A DNA stretch of 64,000 nt. Source: Utricularia gibba (Eukaryota > Streptophyta > Magnoliopsida > Lamiales > Lentibulariaceae). The stretch's first letter is position 1, and the number at the start of each line of letters is the position of its first letter. Location: assembly GCA_002189035.1 (NCBI GenBank), contig CM007990.1, positions 4,216,001 to 4,280,000 of the forward strand, read 5' to 3'. A program made the translations under genes and the position numbers. This document shows positions 15,321 through 26,005 of this stretch, in pieces. The notes under the pieces are model-generated. The model was not told the origin of the DNA. It was given only the letters and a program-made list of their open reading frames with translations, and searched no databases.

Positions 15321-15879
15321 CCCCAGTAGAAACGATCACTACATCGAAACGAAGAGCTGGAACAAAGAATCCATCTGCATCATATAATTTCCCAAGATTT
15401 CAAAGGGGAGGCATAGGTTTTCATATATTTTTTATCAAATCCACAAGCTTCTTCAAGAACCTCCGGGAATCTCAGGAAAGGCGGACAATTGTAGAGAGCA
15501 AGAAACACCCAACAACAAAATAACAAAAAAGGATACGAGATTTCATGCATTTTCATCAATGAAAACCGAAAATCAAAGAGCACCCACAAAAAAAACACGG
15601 ACCAGAAACGAATTGGGAAACCAACCTGCAGTGAAAAAAAAAAAGAGTTGTAAACCAAGCCTTCCCAAACCAATCAATGGATTCTCGCAAAGGGATTGTG
15701 AACAAAAGGGCAGGCGTGAAATGGGAAACAGCGAGAGAGAGAGAGAGTCAAAAAGCTCCCAGCGCAGAAACTCTTTTTTCTCTATCTCCGGATCCTCACC
15801 ATCTCCCGCCTCTCTTTCTCCCCGATCGACCCCTCCTCCTCCCTCCTCTGCTTATCCCTTTTCTTTTTTAGTTTGAATT

Positions 15880-18800
15880 AAAAAATAGGCAATTTTGTTG
15901 CTCATGCTTTCTGCCCATACCCATTTTGACAGCAACTCGTTGGATCAAGTTGCCGTTTTTGCATCGCCCGCTGTCCGCACCAGAAATTTTCATGTAATTT
16001 CGGCATCACATCCAATTGTAATAATAATCATAATAATAAATACCATTTCCATTCTCTGGGAAGAATCCATCCACGTCCCTGCAACTCACTCATTGGGAGG
16101 ACACCTCCTCCATGTCCTAACAACAGTATGTGGGCATCAAAATTATCGACCAAATGACTGAACACAAATTGTCGGAGAATCAAGTCACACGTGTTAGTTT
16201 TCTTGAGTCTGCTGCTGAGAGCCCGACACAGCATGCTCCTGTTGAAGCGTTCCTCGCTCAAATTTCTTCAACGGAGGTGCCAAAAAAGAGGTCCCCAAGT
16301 CCATGCATCCGGCTTGGATTTACCCATTCTGGACATGCCGTGGTGAATATGAATGAGACCGGATTGTAGGACAGGAGAGGCAGCACGGATTGTTGGAAGT
16401 GATGAGAATCCTGAGACTAATTGTTAGAACAAGTAATTCTAAATTGGGATTTAAAAATAAAACAATCAATTATATGAAAAATTATACATCAATTAATTCA
16501 ATTTAATCTTTTTTAATATAATATATATTTTTGTGTATTTGGGTTTCACGAATATTTGTATAATTCATCGAATCCTTAATTTCAACACTAATACTAAGTC
16601 ATTCGGGTCATGTGAGCTTAAGTTGGGTTAAAGTATAGATACATCAACTCGATTCATGCAAGATTTTGTTATACAAGCAAAGTTTGTTTTTGAAGTAGTG
16701 TTAGATTTCAACAAAGGGGGCAGCTGAAGCAAATAGAGCATCAGGAACTTAACATTGCTGTGAGTTGAAAATTCAAATATGCTGTTAAAAAAGAGTGATA
16801 AAATTGAATTGATAGATAGACTAGATTAATTCGTTTAAAGTGAGTAATAGAACTAATTTGAGAACTAGTCATCCAAACTTATGCATAATGTTGTTGACCA
16901 ATTACAATCAATTATATGAAAAATTATAAACGGTTAAAAATGAAATAAACGGTTATATGAAAAATTATACATAAATCAATTGAGTTTAATTTTTTCTAAT
17001 ATAATCTATATTTCTTATGTATTTGTTTAAAGTGAGCAATTGGAGTAACTTGATAACAAGTCATCCAAACTCATGCATAATGTTGTTGACCAATTACAAT
17101 CAATTATATGAAAAATTATAAACGGTTAAAAATGAAATAAACGGTTATATGAAAAATTATACATAAATCAATTGAGTTTAATTTTTTCTAATATAATCTA
17201 TATTTCTTATGTATTTGTTTAAAGTGAGCAATTGGAGTAACTTGATAACAAGTCATCCAAACTCATGCATAATGTTGTTGACCAATTACAATCAATTATA
17301 TGAAAAATTATAAACAGTTAAAAATGAAATAAACGGTTATATGAAAAATTATACATAAATCAATTGAGTTTAATTTTTTCTAATATAATCTATATTTCTT
17401 ATGTATTTGTTTAAAGTGAGCAATTGGAGTAACTTGATAACAAGTCATCCAAACTCATGCATAATGTTGTTGATCAATTACAATCATACACAAAAAAGAC
17501 ATACACTTGTAAGGAAAAGCAATTACATATTTGAAAAGGAGCTAACACTTACACTAAGTTGAATATTTCTAACAATCTACTTTCTTTTTTCAAAAATACT
17601 AGGAGAAACAATGTATGGTGAACATTGCATCTCCATTTTCCTAGTAGCATGTGGTGCGGTAGAAAGCCTTGGCCTCCTATGATTTGCTCTGCATTCACCT
17701 AAAAAGTAAGTTGTTGCTTGTTATCCTATCACTTTATGTTCCATTCTTCATCTTCTTCACTCCCCTCCTCAAGCAGATTCAACCATTGATGCAATACAAG
17801 CTTGAAGACCAAAGTCCAAAATGGTAAAAAATCTAAAGGCTTACTAGGCACGCTTGTCAATTGATGTTGGAATGACACAAATGAAGTTATAAGAAATCTT
17901 AACTTGTAATGATCATGTACCACATATTGATGTGCTTAATGTGTTCATGAAAAAACAAGGTTTTCCATAACATGAATCACAAATTTTCTATCACACCATA
18001 ATGAAATGGAAGAAAGTAACAACTAAGTTAAATCCTTCAAAACATAGAAACCCTTCAAAACATAGAAACTTACCAGAGGTTTGCAAGTATTATTTCCATG
18101 TTACCATACTCTGCTTCTTAATTTTCTCTAATACCAAATCGTAAGTAAGAAAAATGCAAAACAAATTTGATGAAGAGTAAAACAATGACACTTTAGGACA
18201 ACTCCAATAGTATAACAAAATCAAATTCTCAATTCAATTCATATTTTTACAATTTTACAATTTAAAATAACCTATATCTATTCGAGTCAGTTCTTATATT
18301 TTTCGATTATGATATACTTGAGTATTTTTAATCTCTTTATACTTTGGTTTACTTTCATGAAAATTGATTAAATTAAATTTATCCTATTCTATCTATTTTT
18401 ACTAAAAAATATCACTTATAGTCTCAATTTTTTAATCTACCTTTAAATCGAGATTCTAAATTGTATTTGCTAGTTTTTCTACCTCTTAAATCTATTCGCG
18501 ATATAGTAAAACAACTAGACATATGAAAATGCAAATAAAAATAACTAAAATCTCACGCTACCGTTGAAAAAATTTTGCCCCTTTGATTTGATGGTCAATG
18601 ACTCAATTGAATCGGATGAATAATCTAACAAATCGAATTTTAAATTTCGATTAATTGATTTAGTTCATCGATTAGTTTTTACAATTAATATAAATATTAT
18701 AATAAAATTTAGAATAAAAATATAGGAATACCACCAATCGAAGCCCGACAACGCATTGAATGTTGCATGATAACAAATTCATAACAAGAAAATAACAGAA

Positions 18801-19088
18801 ACAGAATCTCGCGGTAGGGATTCCATTCACATTACCGTGTTTTTAGACGGTTTGGATTCTCCCACGTGGCCGCATCGCGCCATTTGTGTCCAGATCTTCG
18901 AACATGCACGCAGATATTTTTTCTAATCCTATGGGACCCACGGCATGCAAGATAGAATAGAAGGTGCACAGAAGTTTGCGTAGGCCGCGTAGCAGCTTTC
19001 CATTTTCTCTCCCTCTCTCTCGCTCCAAGGTTCCACGATTCTCGGAAAGGTGAAAGTTTTGCACCGGAATTCCAATTGGGTTCCCGCA
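15880..19088. other. Spacer between divergent CPK and RBCX2
   Basis: Over 3 kb with no convincing gene. 15,880-16,370 is of mixed composition and probably upstream of CPK. From 16,400 the sequence is AT-rich and holds the 192-bp tandem array. 18,031-18,070 contains an 18-bp tandem duplication (CCTTCAAAACATAGAAA). 18,820-19,088 is GC-richer with CT repeats and is likely the RBCX2 promoter and leader. Confidence 0.5.
16464..17485. repeat. 192-bp tandem repeat array
   Basis: The phrase CATCCAAACT(T/C)ATGCATAATG recurs at 16870, 17062, 17254 and 17446, exactly 192 bases apart. Units 16870-17061, 17062-17253 and 17254-17445 are nearly identical; I see only single substitutions, such as AAACGG versus AAACAG. 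A fourth copy breaks off near 17485, and diverged partial copies precede the first full unit (from about 16464). Each unit contains two versions of TTATATGAAAAATTATA, so it may itself have arisen from a shorter duplication. Confidence 0.93.
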
Positions 19089-20245
19089 ATGGTTGCCGGA
19101 CCCGCTACCTCTTTCGTGGTTGAACCCAAGGCCTCCTCGCCCTGTTTGTCTCTCGATTTCCTGCCTTCTTGCGGCGATTCGGTGGTTATGCAGCGGAGGC
19201 GTTTCACTGGTAGTAGGAGCATTCCAAATTCGGGGTTTCGTAGCTCATTCGTTGATTGCAAAGGGTTCGCGTTCTACGGGCGGCTGACAAGCTCCAAGAA
19301 GGACAAGAAACGCAGAGGTTTGGTGGTCGTGGGAGAGCTCGCAGGGCAGTACGATGACACGTTTAAAGATGTCAAAAGGGTATGCTTCAATTCTCGACTT
19401 CCAATCAAACTTGTTTCGATATTGAACCCCTGTTTCGCCATGAGAAATAAGTAGCGTCATTGAATGTAGAGGTGTATGCAATCCATCCCTATGTTTGATT
19501 TAGAGGCAGAATAGGAATAGACCTGCATTTGCGTATAATTGAAGATCCCAAAATTGAAGTTTTGTGATGCAGCAAATCGTTGACTACTTCACATTCAAGG
19601 CTGTAAGAACGGTGTTGAACCAGCTCTACGAGATGGATCCGAATCAGTACCGATGGTTTTACAAGTAAGCACCCCTTCATTCATCATAATTCCTTTCCAT
19701 CCGTTCAAAACTCTCTCAAGCTGCGATCTTTTTGATCTTCTGTTTTTCCCTTTTGTGAGAACAACCTGTTTTCAAAGCAGTGCTTAGATGATGATACAGT
19801 TGTGTTGCGTTGCCTCTGTCTGTCAGCTATGTTGCATCCAACGAGAGTGGGTACGGCAAACACTTCATTCAGAACCTTGTAAAGGTACGCCATAGCATTC
19901 TCACATGAGCATCAGTTTGTTCTGGGCGTTTGCCATTCGTTTCTGGATTCGCTGGTCTGAAATTTTCTGGGAAGGAGCAGGAGAAGCAGAATCTGGCTGA
20001 GAGGGTAATGGTCACTCGCCTTCACCTGTATGGGAAATGGATCAAGGTTGATGCCTGCTTCCTGGTTTAAGATGAACAGATCCCCTGTTCTCTACTTACA
20101 GGGCTTGTGTGCTCTTATGCAGAAATGTGACCACACTGAAATCTACCAGCGGATCTCCGACCAGAACTTGGAGCTGATGCGGGAGCGTCTGTTCGAGACG
20201 GTGATCTGGCCACCTTCCGACGACTCAGCTGCTGATGATGGTTGA
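19089..20245 (+). CDS. RBCX2: Chaperonin-like RbcX protein, chloroplastic (RbcX2 type)
   Basis: Assembly chaperone that binds the C-terminus of Rubisco large subunits in the chloroplast. Five coding exons: 19089-19379, 19573-19664, 19827-19884, 19981-20046, 20123-20245, giving 209 residues with all phases closed and no frameshift. The start ATG at 19089 opens a Ser/Arg-rich transit peptide (MVAGPATSFVVE). The conserved helical core begins VDYFTFKAVRTVLNQLYEMD and continues with NLAERVMVTRLHLYGKWIK and MRERLFETVIWP, typical of plant type II RbcX. A longer open frame from a GTG at 19050 is not needed. It converges on DiT1 with only 210 bases between stop codons. Confidence 0.9.
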
Positions 20246-20455
20246 TGCTTTTTCCTACATTTCGATGCATGGTTTCTGAAGAAAACTGCAGATGGATGGA
20301 TGGATTAGCAGTTCCCCCAAAAGTGTAAATGCTGATAAAATGCCATAACTGTAGCAGCAGAGTGAGCTCCTTTTTGGAGGAACAAAGGCAATAATGAATC
20401 AAGTGAACAAAAATGGCGACCATTTCTCTTTGAGCGGCCGTGGCTGCGGCTTACT

Positions 20456-22744
20456 CTACCATAATCCGATCACCTTCCACCACGCCCCACCGACGCCCAG
20501 CCAAATGGCAAGATTCACAATGGAGATCAAGAAGCCATAGCCCCACCATTTGGCTAGAGAGACATAACCTGCACCATAGAAGACAGGAGCTGATCCTATA
20601 CCATAGTGAGTGATTCCGCCCATGAGATTCGACAAAAACGACAACACGAGTGCTCCCAGATATGGAGGGGTGCCCAGTGCAGTGGCTACGGATAAGAATG
20701 CAGTGAACATGGCCCAATGTGAGCAGCACCACTAGCGAAGAAGTAGTGGGAGTAGAAGTAGAGCAGGACCAGAATGCCGAAGGAGAGCTGCCAAGAGAGC
20801 CCCAAACCACCAACAAACTGCACATAAAATGAGAAGGCATGACAAAGATGGAGGGTATCATCTTACAAACTAGAGCTGGAGGACGAAGAAACGAACCTTG
20901 ACTACAGTTTGGCTGAACCATGAAATGAGACCATACTTGTTGAGATACCCTGCCATTGCAATGAGAGCAGCAAACCAGGTGAGAGTGTCCCATGCCACTG
21001 ATTCAGCAAGGCATTCCTTCCAGGTTACAACGCCGGTGATAAGGAGGACGGATAGTCCGAGAATGGCTGCAGTAACTGCATCCACATTCAAGGCGCTCCC
21101 AAAAACCCAGAGGCCTACCTGATTAAAAGGCAGTGACAACAATTATCAGGATTAGTTCTGGAACAACCAACTTTTTTTTACCTCGAATCTGATTGAACAA
21201 CAGATTGGATTATGAAAACAATGGCGAAACATCAAGCAAATTAGACAAGCAATGAGTGACGCTTCTATCATAATATAAGGAATTTGCAAAGGCACATTGT
21301 CATCGACTTCCCAAGGAGAAATGCCAAAGCGAGGATTTTCCATGGGAGCTCAATAAGTCGAGGGGCGCTTCCACAGTGCCTCTGCAGTATATTTACTTCT
21401 GCCTCTATCTAATTCTTTGCACTACAAAAATATTCACTAATACTAATAAATGCCTAGCACAAGGCACAGAAAGCAACCAGACCACACCGGTAGCATCATT
21501 TCACACTCATGAGAGTATAAGCAAACGGGATGAGCAGTAGAAAAATGAAAAGCATAAGCATAATGGATCAGACTTCCAAGGTAAGAGTGAGTATTGGGCA
21601 TATTTACTGTGAGAAGGAGAGTTCCGGCCATGATGATCTCGTTTTTGGACATAGGGCCCATTTTCTGCAGTTTCTCTCTGGCAAGCTTTGGGGCATCAGG
21701 GCTTGTCTTCACAGTTGGTGGATAAATTATGTAGAGAAGCAACGGAACAACGATCAGTGATACAACTCCAGGGACGATTGCTGCCTTAGCCCAATCCATC
21801 CAACCAATAGGCATGTTGATGGTATTAGCAGTAAGGTTAGCAGCCAAAGGATTTGCAGCCATGGCAGTCAAAAACATAGAAGATGAAATAACTGATGTTT
21901 GGAAACAAGTCAGCATTAACCAAGAACCCAATCTGCCCTCAGTTCCATCACCTGTATTGCTACCACATGCCACACATAAAGATTTGACCAATGGCAAGAA
22001 AATCCCACCTGCCCTGGCAGACACTGAAGGAATGGCTGGCGCAAGCAATGCTTCGCTGAAAACTAAACTGTAGCCTAACCCGAGAGATGAGTTTCCAAAC
22101 AGGGAAACAAACTGATAAGCAATTCTATTACCCAAACCCGTCTTGATAAACCCACGAGCAAAAAAGAATGCCAGTGCAATCAACCATGGAATTGGATCCC
22201 CAAATGCTGAAAATGCAGAAGCAAATGTCAGCGTTTTTGTTAGAACGCTTGCGCCGAGGCCCAATAAAGCTACAGCTCCCAATGGGAGAGGCTGAGTGAT
22301 GATTCCTATGATCGTTGCCAAGAAAATGGACAGCAATTGCCATGCGTTGCGCGAGACACCACTAGGCGCCGGAACAAACCAAAGAATTACCCCAGTGGCA
22401 ATCGATGCGATCAGAGGCTTGATGGCGGCGCCAGGAGGAGGAGTAGCCGGAGCTGACGGAGATGCCGCGGCGGAAGCCGACGCAATTACAGAGGGCGCCC
22501 TTTTCGGCACCGGAAGGAAAAATGCTGGATTTCGGCTAGTCGACAGAATTTCATCTCCCTTAACTGGGTAATTGGAATTGGAATTGGAATTGGAATCGGA
22601 ATTGGAATTGTTGGAAGTCAAACCGCTCGTAAAAAGCGATCTGGTTGCGAGGCGCGGTGCTGCAGACGCGATACGGGGTTTTCCGGGATTGGAAACAGGA
22701 CGGAAACGGAGGCTCACAGTAGAAGTCAATGCTAAAGACGCCAT
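20456..22744 (-). CDS. DIT1: Dicarboxylate transporter 1, chloroplastic (DiT1), one frameshift
   Basis: 2-oxoglutarate/malate antiporter of the chloroplast inner envelope, needed for ammonia assimilation and photorespiration. Three coding exons: 22744-21608, 21118-20897, 20817-20456, giving about 573 residues, the usual length. The transit peptide begins MASLALTSTVSLRFRP and includes an Asn/Ser-rich stretch coded by a GGAATT repeat (22570-22605). A dozen or so hydrophobic segments follow, with family signatures such as SARAGGIFLPLV, TCFQTSVISSSMFLTAMAANPL, KECLAESVAWDTLTWFAALI and LSNLMGGITHYGIGSAPVFY, ending WWKVIGLW. Exon 3 changes frame at the C3 run 20713-20715 (GGG on the coding strand): SGAAHIG must be followed by AMFTAF, which needs one more G. 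All other phases close. Confidence 0.94.
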
Positions 22745-23142
22745 TTTTCCGGTGGCTGAGATCCGCTCCCCCTCGACTATATCGTCAAATTTTAAGATTT
22801 AGGGGAAAAAAAGTGAAGACCGAGAGTGATAGAGATCGGTATCGCTAAATCGACGGTCAGAAACAGCCCACGTGTACCTTTCACCCCGGGATTCAATTTC
22901 TGCTCTCTTCCGCGGAGGCGCTGCTAAGCCTTTTCCTTCGGAGATGGCGCCACGCGTCGAGATCACTATTTTACCGGCGCAATAAATGAACTCCGGCAGC
23001 CCGGCAACAAGACTTCCGGCCATTGATGCAACTAACAAGTTGAAAATCTCCCGCCGAGAAATGAATGTCTTAAGTTTCATTCTATTATAAATTCACTGCC
23101 AATCTTCATACTTGTCAGAGCGGGACCATTTCACTGGCAGCC
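22745..23142. promoter_or_regulatory. Divergent promoter region of DIT1 and the proline-rich gene
   Basis: About 400 bases between two outward start codons. TATAAATT at 23086-23093 lies 50 bases before the proline-rich protein start and is a good TATA box. I find no clear TATA box for DIT1. Shared regulation is possible but not shown. Confidence 0.45.
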
Positions 23143-23750
23143 ATGTCTTCGATCAGTTTCTTCATCGCCTTCATTCTCTTCATCTTGGCGATGCAGACCC
23201 GGGAATCCGTCGCAGTCTCTGCTAACAGGAGACTCCTTGTTCCCTTCCCCGACAACCATGGAGGATTCCATCACAGGTTCCACTTTCCCCTGTTTCTGCC
23301 AATACCGAATCATCACAGAGCATTTTCACCCGTACCCAATTTACCGCCAATAGATCTCCCGGACGTACCCCGTCTTCCGATACCAAATCCTGGCCACGGA
23401 TTACCGCCGCTTCCCCATTTCCGGCCGATCAATCTCCCCGGGGTTCCCAGTCTTCCCCATTTGCCGCCGATAAATCTCCCCGGGGTGCCCCGCCTACCAG
23501 TACCAAATCCAGGAAACACAGTTCCCCCACGTCCTCCTTTCCCACCGATCAATCTCCCGGGGGTACCAAATCCAGTCAACGCAGCACCGCCGATCATCCC
23601 CCCAGGGACGCCGCGTCTACCATTACCGAATCCCGGCAACGCAATTCCCCACTTCCCCACTTGCCGGCGCACACCGTCCCAGATATATCCATACCGAACC
23701 CACCTGAGTTCCCGCAGCCTCCAACCGCTCACCCCAGCAACAAAACTTGA
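23143..23750 (+). CDS. Secreted proline-rich repeat protein, one frameshift
   Basis: Probable cell-wall or apoplastic protein. The N-terminus MSSISFFIAFILFILAMQT is a typical signal peptide. The rest is Pro-rich with degenerate repeats built from LPPINLPGVPRLP and VPNPGN, few charged residues and His near the start (HHRFHFP). As printed the frame runs on to 23802 and ends in a Cys-containing tail unlike the rest. Adding one C to the C4 run at 23647-23650 turns that tail into PPLPHLPAHTVPDISIPNPP, which continues the repeat, and stops at 23748-23750 after about 202 residues. The change of composition at this point is the evidence for the break. I do not recognise a named family; a PELPK-like or other structural wall protein is possible. 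Confidence 0.75.
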
Positions 23751-24143
23751 AAGATGGTGTAAGATTGTAGTGGATTCCCAGTGCATTTTCCACTATAACT
23801 AATACGAATAAATGCAGCCATGCTTGGCTACTGCTCCCTTCCTTGTAGCGTATCTGTACCTGACAACCGCTGCATGATAATGAAAAGGCTTCTACTATTC
23901 TCTCATGCAAAAAATCACTTCTTTTTTCCTTTTATTACGTACCATAAACATAAACCACTCCTTATTCACATTTTAATTAAATCAAAACATAATCAGGAAA
24001 TTCCAATCTACACCTAACACGGATTCGGAGATACATGAGTATGAGTACAAGGATTCATGAAATTTAAATGTATCGCGTTTAAAATAAAATTATTTATTAA
24101 AAATACATAACAATTTTTAAAAAATGATATAGTAACAAATAAT

Positions 24144-24187
<44 letters not shown>

Positions 24188-25573
24188 TAAATTTACTTAT
24201 TAAAAATAAAGTAATAAATTAATAGGTAAATATTTAAATATCATGTTAATTAATATTGAAAATAGAAATCTAATATCGGAAATATCAAAATTAACATCAA
24301 CTAATAACATAATTTTAATCTCAATGAAAAAAAGGTAATCTACACAATCACTAGTGAAATAAAATAAAATTATAAATATAGAATTGAATTAGATTATTAA
24401 ATAATATATATATTTAATAAAAAATTATTGGATATATATGAATGCATAGGTATATCCATGAATTATTATATGAATACATAAATTTATATAAAACAGTAAA
24501 ATCCGCATCTACACCATCTTCACCCCTGTCCCCTACCTATGTCACCGTTCAGTTTTCTTAACATTTTCGATAAGCCCAAGCCCAATTACACCCACAGCAT
24601 CGGTTCTCCTAGTCTCTTTTGTTAAATAATCAAATTAACAAAAATAAACTCGTCCAATTAAAATAATTTAATTAATAATGTATTTGAGGTATATAGGTTT
24701 GAATAGATATACCTTATAGAATTATAATTAAAAATATTTTTGATATATACATATTAAAAATGTATGTTGAAATATTATTTTTTATAGATATATTTATATT
24801 ATATAGACAAAAAGAACTTAAGTTAGATTCATTAAAAAACTCAATATGAAAGTTTTAAAAGGGTTATATAAATATTTTAAGGATGCATTTCACTCTCAAA
24901 ATAAAAAATAATAGTTTTAAATAATATAATTATTTCTTATTTTTCATAATATTCTCATTCTAAAAATAACAGATGAATGGAAAATTAATAATTTTATTTA
25001 TTCTGACTTTTAATTCTTAGTCTAATAGTTTTTTTAGTAGTATAATTTTTTCTTTCCTATTTCAATTAATTTAATTAAATTCCCTCTTCAATTTTTCATT
25101 TCCAACAAAACATATTTTTATTTACAATATTTTTTATAGCTATATAAAATCAAGTTATTTTATTTATTAGTTTTATTTTATGGTGTTAAATAATGTTATG
25201 GCGTTAAATGCCCTATATAGGTAAAGAAATAGTAGCTGTAAATTGAATATTTCCTAACCACTTGAAAGGAAAGTAGAATAGTCAAATTGGGAGCACAGCG
25301 GTACCGGAAAAGACCAAAGTGCCCATCCCAAGTGGAGCAATGTCAGCAGTGATCCGAATCCCCCCGCATCCTCCAGTGTCGGTCCCCCACTTCAAGATGG
25401 GAGGCTACAATCGTCATTTCATGGAAACAGTGGGCCCAACAACATGTTTTATGATTTGATTTATTGCCACCTCTCGGCTGCAAAAACAGAGCACGACATC
25501 TGCTTTTTGCGGCGGCGACGACGACGAGGGGTGGAAAACCGGAGGAGTTGGATCCGCAGATCGGAGGAAAAAG
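23751..25573. other. AT-rich spacer
   Basis: Nearly 1.8 kb without a recognisable gene. It contains a TA microsatellite (24148-24181) and low-complexity AT sequence. From about 25,250 composition becomes mixed and probably forms the promoter and leader of the AN1 zinc-finger gene. Confidence 0.5.
24148..24181. repeat. (TA)n microsatellite
   Basis: Uninterrupted alternating TA for 34 bases, about 17 repeats, in an AT-rich spacer. Confidence 0.95.
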
Positions 25574-26005
25574 ATGTCTCAGAAAGTAGACAAGGACGAA
25601 ACGGAGCTTAAGGTTCCCCAAACTGTATCTATACGTATGCCTCTCCCGCCGATTGTGCCGCCACCGTCTAACGCGGCGGTGCCAAGGCCTCCGGAGAATC
25701 CAGATCCGGAAGCGTGCGGCGTCGGCCGCGCGAGGACGATCTCCGATTCGTCGCCGGAGGAATCAGATCTGGCGCCGCAGCGAGTGGGCATGAAGAGACC
25801 TAGGGAGGGAAATCGCTGCTCCAGTTCGGGTTGTAGGAAACGGATCGGGCTAATCGGATTCAGGTGCCGTTGCGGAGATGTGTTCTGCTCGGAGCACCGA
25901 TACTCCGATCGCCACGACTGCAGTTACGACTACAAGGCGGCCGGCAGGGAAGCGATCGCGAGGGAGAACCCGGTGGTCAAGGCGGCGAAGCTTCTCAAGG
26001 TTTGA
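25574..26005 (+). CDS. AN1-type zinc finger stress-associated protein (no A20 domain)
   Basis: Intronless gene for a 143-residue protein. The C-terminal half carries a complete AN1 zinc finger (about residues 82-121): RCSSSGC, then [19 protein letters not shown] and DC, giving the C-x4-C, C-x-C-x4-C-x2-H and H-x-C pattern. It ends [19 protein letters not shown], a tail seen in plant SAP proteins, which act in abiotic stress responses and can have ubiquitin-related activity. The N-terminal half is Pro-rich ([11 protein letters not shown]) and lacks the A20 finger that most SAPs have. Intronless structure and small size are usual for the family. Its frame is intact. Confidence 0.88.
   Translation: MSQKVDKDETELKVPQTVSIRMPLPPIVPPPSNAAVPRPPENPDPEACGVGRARTISDSSPEESDLAPQRVGMKRPREGNRCSSSGCRKRIGLIGFRCRCGDVFCSEHRYSDRHDCSYDYKAAGREAIARENPVVKAAKLLKV

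Noticed and set aside
16028-16369. Open frames on both strands at 16.0-16.4 kb
   Set aside because: No recognisable motif, no typical start context, and composition that does not favour coding.
16464-17485. CRISPR-like array
   Set aside because: Repeats are directly adjacent 192-bp units with no variable spacers, in a plant genome.
20451-20993. A 180-codon open frame over the last DIT1 exons
   Set aside because: It crosses an intron and is out of frame with the transporter; it is a shadow made longer by the missing base.
23313-23786. Gly-rich protein on the minus strand
   Set aside because: Antisense of the Pro-rich repeat (CCN reads as GGN). The plus strand has a signal peptide and TATA box, the minus strand has neither.
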